NCBI GenBank assembly: GCA_036401195.1 | Contig: DASWVQ010000257.1 | Location: 1-6,918, forward strand | DNA length: 6,918 nt | Reading direction: 5' to 3' | From: JACDHQ01 sp036401195 | GTDB lineage: Bacteria > Gemmatimonadota > Gemmatimonadetes > Gemmatimonadales > Gemmatimonadaceae | Notes under the pieces: generated by a model | Database searches by the model: none | Seen by the model: the letters and a program-made list of their open reading frames with translations, nothing else | What the model was told of the DNA's origin: nothing | Made by a program: the position numbers and the translations under genes | In this document: piece after piece, positions 6,881 to 6,918 of the stretch | How positions within the stretch are numbered: the stretch's first letter is position 1 | Layout of the letters: each line of letters begins with the position of its first letter

Positions 6881-6918
6881 CCCGCCCTTGGCCGTCGGCC
6901 CCGAGACCAGTGCCCGTC

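Larger units (their letters stand above)
6686..6918. other. Non-coding, repeat-rich intergenic region
   Basis: There are 233 bases after the acylase stop with no gene I can support on either strand. They hold, in order, a 9-base direct repeat, a heptamer array, a foldable inverted-repeat element and a second heptamer array. About 38 further bases (6881-6918) show no clear structure beyond GGCC-rich words such as ggccgtc followed by ggccccg. No tRNA or promoter is recognisable. Confidence 0.7.

Noticed and set aside
6686..6918. CRISPR array suggested by repeated short units
   Set aside because: The units are 7 bases with no spacers between them, unlike CRISPR repeats of about 24-40 bases separated by unique spacers, and no cas gene is present.

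Overview
The window reads as a piece of a high-GC member of the FCB group, most likely Gemmatimonadota. The basis is very GC-rich DNA with strong G/C third-position bias, combined with a SusC/SusD outer-membrane uptake pair. SusCD pairs are typical of Bacteroidota, but with this base composition and with the SusC plug-proximal motif LNPVVTTATGEQ they look like the Gemmatimonadota versions. The phylum call is inference from composition and protein style; no rRNA or marker gene is present.

Layout, all on the + strand: (1) bases 1-3030 are the 3' part of a SusC/RagA-type TonB-dependent outer-membrane transporter, missing only its signal peptide at the left edge. (2) Bases 3036-4424 are a SusD/RagB-like surface lipoprotein, five bases downstream. 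(3) Bases 4421-6685 are a penicillin-acylase-family (S45, Ntn-hydrolase) amidase starting at a GTG that overlaps the susD stop by four bases. (4) Bases 6686-6918 are non-coding, repeat-rich intergenic DNA. The spacing of 5 bp and then -4 bp argues for one transcript. The promoter must lie left of the window, and no convincing intrinsic terminator is seen.

How the genes may work together (inference): SusD captures a ligand at the surface, SusC imports it with TonB energy, and the exported acylase hydrolyses an amide bond, presumably in the periplasm. This would suit an N-acylated substrate such as an acyl-amino acid, lipopeptide, acyl-homoserine lactone or acylated siderophore. The sequence does not say which.

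Two features stand out. A 79-base near-perfect palindrome (5021-5099) lies in frame inside the acylase gene, 11 codons before the catalytic serine, in the segment expected to be the removable alpha/beta linker. It looks like an inserted palindromic element that the protein tolerates. Downstream of the operon, a roughly 125-base foldable inverted-repeat element (6736-6860) is bordered on both sides by 7-base tandem repeats in matching register, like a symmetrical repetitive or mobile unit.
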